Shown here: in pieces, positions 58,926 through 64,000 of the stretch
Numbering within the stretch: the stretch's first letter is position 1
Layout of the letters: every line of letters begins with the position of its first letter
From: Linnemannia hyalina
Taxonomy: Eukaryota > Mortierellomycota > Mortierellomycetes > Mortierellales > Mortierellaceae
Assembly: GCA_019671135.1 (NCBI GenBank)
Contig: JAHRHY010000004.1
Location: 2,108,001-2,172,000 of the forward strand
Direction: 5' to 3'
Length of the DNA: 64,000 nucleotides
Notes under the pieces: model-generated
What the model saw: the letters and a program-made list of their open reading frames with translations, nothing else
The model's database searches: none
What the model was told of the DNA's origin: nothing
Program-made: the position numbers and the translations under genes

Positions 58926-61900
58926 TCGTTTATTCTTTGTTGGTGTTGAGTGGGGGCGAGGCTGAGTATGTGCTGACGTTGTTGGTTGTATTGCAGAAAA
59001 CAAAATGGGTGTCGTGTGAAGTTGAATGTTGAATGAGGAGAGAAAAAGAAAAAGAATGAGGAGAAATGAGGAATGGGTAAGAAAACAACAAGTACATTAA
59101 GTTTCATAAGAAGGTGTAGGGATGAAGGCCCAGGAGACAATAATTCACATTTCTGGCAAAACAGCCGAACAAGTTGGGGCGTCCGCGAAAATACTGAACT
59201 TGTCCCTGGAGGTTAAATAATTATTGCTATCAGTTTGTGGTTGTTGCAATACAGAGCAGAAAGAAGGAGAGAGAAAGTAGAGGAGGTGCAAAGTACGGAA
59301 GTTTGTTCTCCTTCTTTCTGACTGAATGTAACAAAAGACGGGGGCCAACCGATTCCCTTCCTCTCTCTCTCACCCTCAAATAATCGCAGCAAGCAGAAGG
59401 CAGCAGATGGACTTCTTTTCTCTCTCTTTCGCCTCCATTCATCCATCCCTGTCTATCTCTTGCATTCACTATCTTTCTCTCTCCCTCTCGCTTTTAATTT
59501 TATGCTTTCAATCGTGCCCTTTCCTCCCCTTTGATTTTCTTGTCCTGGCTGAAGGAAAACATGCACGACTCCTGTTGTTCCTAGTTATCTCGAACAAACA
59601 CGAAAAGGCAGTTGACCCCTCTCGCGTTAAGTTGCCCAAATGAAAATAGACAAAAGACAAAGAGAGCTAATGTATCTAGTGGTCGAGGGGTTTTGGTTGC
59701 TTAGACTTTTCTTTGGAGGGGTATGAGAGAAGAAGAAGAGTGGAAATGAAGACAGGTCGACGTAACACAACAACGAGTAAAAAAAAATAGCTTCATTGGA
59801 TTATTGGGCGAAATGACAAGGGCCTGTAAAAAAAAATGACACGCGCCTAGCTAGCCTGCTTTTTCTAAAAGGAACTTATGTTATCACGCGTAGGAAAGGA
59901 AAGGTGAAGTGGACACACACTCTGAAGGGGGGGCGAGAGTAGAAAAACAAGTCGTGCCTAACGGTTGTGTCCCGTTTCTCCTATCGAATGTGTGAGAGTT
60001 TGTTTACTTTTTTGTGATTCTGCAGGAGTGTGGTTTTCTCTCTCAAATTCTTCCAGTGTGAGTGGATGGGAAATATGGGACACCACGGACATTTACAGCG
60101 GGAAAAAATAATCGGACATGGTCCACAAAAGCAAACAAAGTGAGAGCATTTTTTTTCTAGTTGGTGCAAAAAAAAGACGAGGTCGTAAGGGGAAAGGAGG
60201 AGAGTGGAGGGTGGAAGAGGAGACTGACTGGCCCGCAAACCAAACGGGTAACTTGGATGTGATGGTGCGACCATGGCTGACACGAAGGGACGAACATTTA
60301 GATGGGTTGATGTGTAGAGAACAAGAGTAAGTATGTATGCTTCTATACAATTGTCGAAGAAAGAAAGGGATCAGCATGGTTGAACACCATGGAGAGATCA
60401 AGAGCAAGAGAGCAATAACAAAACAATAAGCATGGGGCCACATGGTTGGCTGAAAAATAACCGAAGGCAATTTTTCCCTTTACATTTTACGTGTGGATGG
60501 TGGATGAAAAAATGTTCTCGTCCCTTTTTTTTTCCTACTTTTCATTGGGCATGAATGCTGAATGTTGGCTTTTATGTTCAATGCTTGGTGAGCAGTTGCT
60601 CATTGAAAAAAAAAGGATGCGAGTGGAATAAAAAAGCGAGGCAAAGCAGAACGGGATTAGGAAGTAAGAAAGAGAGGATGACCAAGGAGACAGAGGAGAG
60701 AGCAGGGGGTAAAAACGACAATAACTAAAAAAAAATCAAAAGGAAGGTCTGACCATTCGGGGACATGTTCGTCCTTTATTTTCCCTTTCTTCGTCCTCCT
60801 CCCATTGATGAGCAGCAAGATCTTGACGAAGGTCTCTTTCTCTTGTCGCTCTTGCAGGAAGGGTTGGTAAGTGTGTGTTACTTGCCCTGCCCTGTCTAGT
60901 AGTCAAAAATTGACAACGACGAACGAGCCCTTTCGTTCCATTGTGTGGACGACTGGATGTAAGTGCGTTTGAGCGATTCAACCAATTATGGGTTGCTTGT
61001 TTGACCATCCCATCCCTCAAATCCCATCCCCTCATTTCCCTCTGAAAAAATTGTAATCCACAGTGAGCAATGAGTTGTCAGCCTGTGCCTCGTCTCGGTT
61101 GTCCCTTTTTTTTGGACGTTGTTTTTTGTTTTTTGTTTTTTGTTTTGCGGATGTGCAGTCGATGAGATGTATGAGAGAGGAGAAGACAAAGGTTTTGTAG
61201 AAGAGAAAAGAAAGAGGGGTGAGTGGGTAGGTGCACACGCTTATTCAAGGGCTCCTTTCCTTTTCAACCCACTGCGATTGAGCTCTGAAAATGTTCACCT
61301 TGGAGGGACACAAACAGGAGGCCATCATTACACTACCGAGACGGTGTTGTCCCTCCGTCCCTCTGTCCCTTCGATTTCTCCCGCCTTTTGTCCTGTCACC
61401 CCCCAAGCCAGTCACCCAGGTACAAAAGGTTCTTTTTTGTCGTCCAATGGTGAATGGGTTTCACACTTTCTTGCCACTCTTTTTTTTTTTTTTCTTTTCT
61501 AATCCTCATCCCCTCTTTTCCCTCCTTCTCGTCCTTCTCTTTCTCCTTCGTTCATCTCCACACACGCACACACCCTCGACAATTTTTCATGTAATCGGTA
61601 AAACTGCCTGCCATCCCCCTTTACACTCCATTCACTACAGACACAAAAGAAATAAAACACATCAATCAACCGCGTCGAGAAAGATTTTCCACTCCTCATT
61701 CCTCATTCCCTCGAGTCGAATTCGAATCTTTGATTCTCCTCGGCCGATCAACCGCCTCTCACCTTCCACATTAAAGCACTCACACGCTCCTTCGAGACAT
61801 ATATCTACCGACCTCATATCACATACTGCCCTATCCACCCAATCCTCCTTCTCCTCGGCAAATCGCAGGACAACGAGGTACACCAACACTATCCTCTCCA

Positions 61901-62386
61901 CACCAACACAACCGACGCGACCGAAACACCGAAACACCTTCAGCCTATCTCCACCGAGCAAGCACGCTTCACTTTCGTGTTCCACTCAATTCCACAGCGA
62001 TATCCTTCTCGACATTCAATCACGGTTCTATACACGTTCCCAGCAAACCATCTATAGCTTTCCTCCGTCTACACTTTGTCACCCTTTCACCCCTTCATCT
62101 TGCAGCCAATTAACCATGCCGTACCCACCCACGCACATCCGTCTATCCCCATACTCAATCAACCCGACCCTTGTGTCAAAAGAAACGCAATCAAAAAAAG
62201 ATCTCCCACCTGCACCCAGTCCTGAAACCACGTCTTTTTTTCCCTTCCTTTGCTTTGCCACAAGCCTCTACTCGGTCCAACAACCCTAACACGCGCCTTG
62301 CTTCTTTTCTTTACTTCTTCCTCATGTTAGGAAAGTGAATCGCACACTTTTTATCGTAATACTTCACCATAAACGCACGACTTTCT
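58926..62386. other. Gene-free spacer (3.5 kb)
   Basis: Divergent interval between the NOX gene and the last gene, with homopolymer A/T runs and CT-rich tracts. The long open frame at 61291-62289 is composed of Ser/Pro/His/Phe from pyrimidine-rich leader-like DNA and is not accepted as a gene. No RNA gene seen. Confidence 0.5.
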
Positions 62387-64000
62387 ATGCACCTGGCTGC
62401 TGCATCGATGCCCATGGATGCGATTGGTCTCGAACACTCTCAAGGCAATAAGGATCACTGCGTCTCGAGGTAATGTGTGTCTCCCTTCTCCCTGTTTCTT
62501 ATTTTCAGCTATGCTATGCTTTGCTTGTTTGTGTCCTTCCTTCCTTCCCTTTGCGAGCGAGCAGACAAGAAACGTGAAAAAGGGTCGTCGAATAAAAAAA
62601 AGAGAGCGCACAATCGTGTGTGTACCATCTGAGCAATTGATTGAGGATGAGATGAGGCAGTGTGTATGTCTGTCTTGATGTGTTTCGATATGTGTGTATG
62701 TACAGCACATGTTGTCTTGTAAACATACCATGGGATGTTCTCCCCTTCTTCTTCCTTCTTTCCTTCCTCCTATTGTCGTTCTCGGCCCTTTCTGTTTGAC
62801 ATCACATTCGATTCCCTCTGCGGGTTTCCCCTGCATTTTTCCATTTTTTTCTTTTTTTTTTCTTCTCGCCCCTCTCCTCTTCGTCCTCCTTCGTCCTCCT
62901 TCCCTTTCTTTTGTCTCCCCCGAAATTCGACTCGATACACAAAATTGGCGTGGTTGTGTTTACCCCCTAACACTCTTCTTTGCATCGATGTCATTTTGGA
63001 AACCCTTGATTCCTTCTTGGGGGCAATAACAACCCTGAACCGTACATAGTCTACCCATGTCTTCGGAACCTTGGCCTGCAGGTCGAATTGACACCGACGG
63101 CAGCAACAACAACCACGACAGCAACGATACTGCACCGAGCAATACCGACAACAACAACCATTGCAGCATCAATAACAAAGACGACTCCGACTCTTCATCA
63201 GTGAATGTACCCATTCTTCCCGTCGCCTCAGCCTCCTTCCAATCCCATAGCAGAACTCAATGCAGTCAACCACAACAATATCAAGAACAGTCCTCGATCT
63301 CGCACACGAACACGAACACGCATGCACATGCAGGGTTTCCCGAGGACGTGTTTGTCGCGGCGCTTCATCCTCTTTCTTCTCCTTCTTCTCCTTCGCTCTC
63401 CCCCTCGCCTTCTTCGTCTGTTATCGCCACCTCGCCAGCATTGACCACCAGCACGACCATGGCCCCAACGCTCGCAGCAGTCACGTCCCAAACGGACCCA
63501 AGACGCGATCCAGCCAATGATGAGCCCACAGTGATCCACCTCGATAAGGAGGAACAAGGAGAAAACGGGGCTGGAGCAGGAGGGATCCAAGATAAAGATA
63601 CCGCAACATCGATAACAGCAGAAACGACAGTAACGACAACAACAGAGTCAATACGAACTTTGCTCTCGACTGGAACTGGATCTATTGTTCTTTCTATAGA
63701 ACCATCAGATGTGTCAGAGAGCGTCAAGGACGATGGCTTGGTGTTAGTCGAGGAGTATGTCAGCATCGAGGAGCAATCGACTGGAAGCGACCATAAACAC
63801 CCCGTCAGGGATACCATCCAACCGACGACCACCTCTTCCTTCCACATCACCCAGAGTACAGCCGTTTGTGTCGACAAGGAGCGTCTGGTTCCACAGCTGG
63901 AGATTGTGCCATCTAAATTAGATCTGCCAGCCAAGGACCTTTCCTCCCGCAAATCGTTTTCCTTGTCACCCCTGCAGACTTCGCCTACCGCTTCCATCGT
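62387..64000 (+). CDS. Large low-complexity protein, 5' part (runs off right edge)
   Basis: From ATG 63057 the + strand stays open to the window end (over 310 codons). An upstream exon 62387-62469 (start MHLAAASMPMDAIGLEHS) joins through a GT-AG intron (62470-63049) in exactly the same frame, adding 30 residues before Met-Ser-Ser-Glu-Pro-Trp. I therefore take 62387 as the likely start, with 63057 as the alternative. The visible part is Ser/Thr/Asn/Pro-rich and disordered, with acidic patches (VHLDKEEQ-like, DDGLVLVEEYVSIEEQ) and a Ser-rich stretch SSRKSFSLSPLQTSP near the edge that looks phosphorylatable. No domain can be named; the functional domains probably lie beyond 64000. Confidence 0.65.

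Noticed and set aside
61291..62289. Open frame of 332 codons on the + strand
   Set aside because: Composition follows the pyrimidine-rich leader DNA (Ser, Pro, Phe, His), with no domain and no splice-supported extension.
63365..63997. Minus-strand frame of 210 codons at the right edge
   Set aside because: Opposite the + strand frame, which is open further and has a matching upstream exon; the antisense sequence shows no domain. Kept as a minor alternative only.

Overview
The window is nuclear DNA of an early-diverging filamentous fungus. Mortierellomycota (Mortierella/Linnemannia type) is my best guess. The grounds are eukaryotic genes with many short GT-AG introns in small exons, long pyrimidine-rich gene-free spacers full of microsatellites, CAA/CAG-rich transcription-factor genes, and a gene set typical of such fungi (NADPH oxidase, GMC oxidoreductase, fungal ketohexokinase, EFR3, Arp2/3 subunit). 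This assignment is inference; no ribosomal or mitochondrial marker is present. All exon boundaries were worked out by hand from splice signals and reading-frame continuity.

Layout, left to right. 1-1008 (-): 5' part of an MFS transporter. 1009-4780: gene-free CT/GA-rich spacer. 4781-6609 (+): coiled-coil plus RRM RNA-binding protein. 7303-9979 (+): GMC oxidoreductase. 10819-11511 (+): intronless protoglobin-domain protein. 11710-15339 (+): USP5/Ubp14-type deubiquitinase. 16102-16961 (-): DPH4/DNAJC24. 17224-19342 (+): TFIIE alpha. 19779-21082 (-): glyoxalase I. 21083-24998: gene-poor segment with two identical tRNA-Ile(AAT) genes in inverted orientation on about 270-bp arms, enclosing a 508-bp inverted-repeat element that itself contains an 87-bp TA-flanked mini-element. 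24999-27223 (+): ketohexokinase-like PfkB kinase. 27975-29706 (+): cytosolic periplasmic-binding-protein-like protein (Ca3427 type). 30098-31751 (-): secreted berberine-bridge-type flavoprotein. 35268-37302 (+): orphan seven-helix membrane protein. 37555-38646 (+): ARPC5. 41846-45279 (+): EFR3. 48572-53153 (+): glutamine-rich protein with three HMG boxes. 53349-55527 (+): DALR-domain protein resembling DALRD3. 56056-56496 (+): small mitochondrial-looking membrane protein. 56738-58925 (-): NADPH oxidase. 62387 to the right edge (+): 5' part of a large low-complexity protein.

The genes are independent housekeeping and metabolic units; there is no operon and no convincing biosynthetic cluster. 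Two pairs touch the same machinery in a loose sense: DPH4 and TFIIE alpha are divergent from a 262-bp shared promoter, and EFR3 and ARPC5 both act at the plasma membrane/cortex. The least ordinary items are the nested inverted repeats around the tRNA pair, a TFIIE alpha whose fourth zinc ligand is Asp, a berberine-bridge-type enzyme lacking both usual covalent FAD anchors, the intronless fungal protoglobin, and the orphan 7TM protein.
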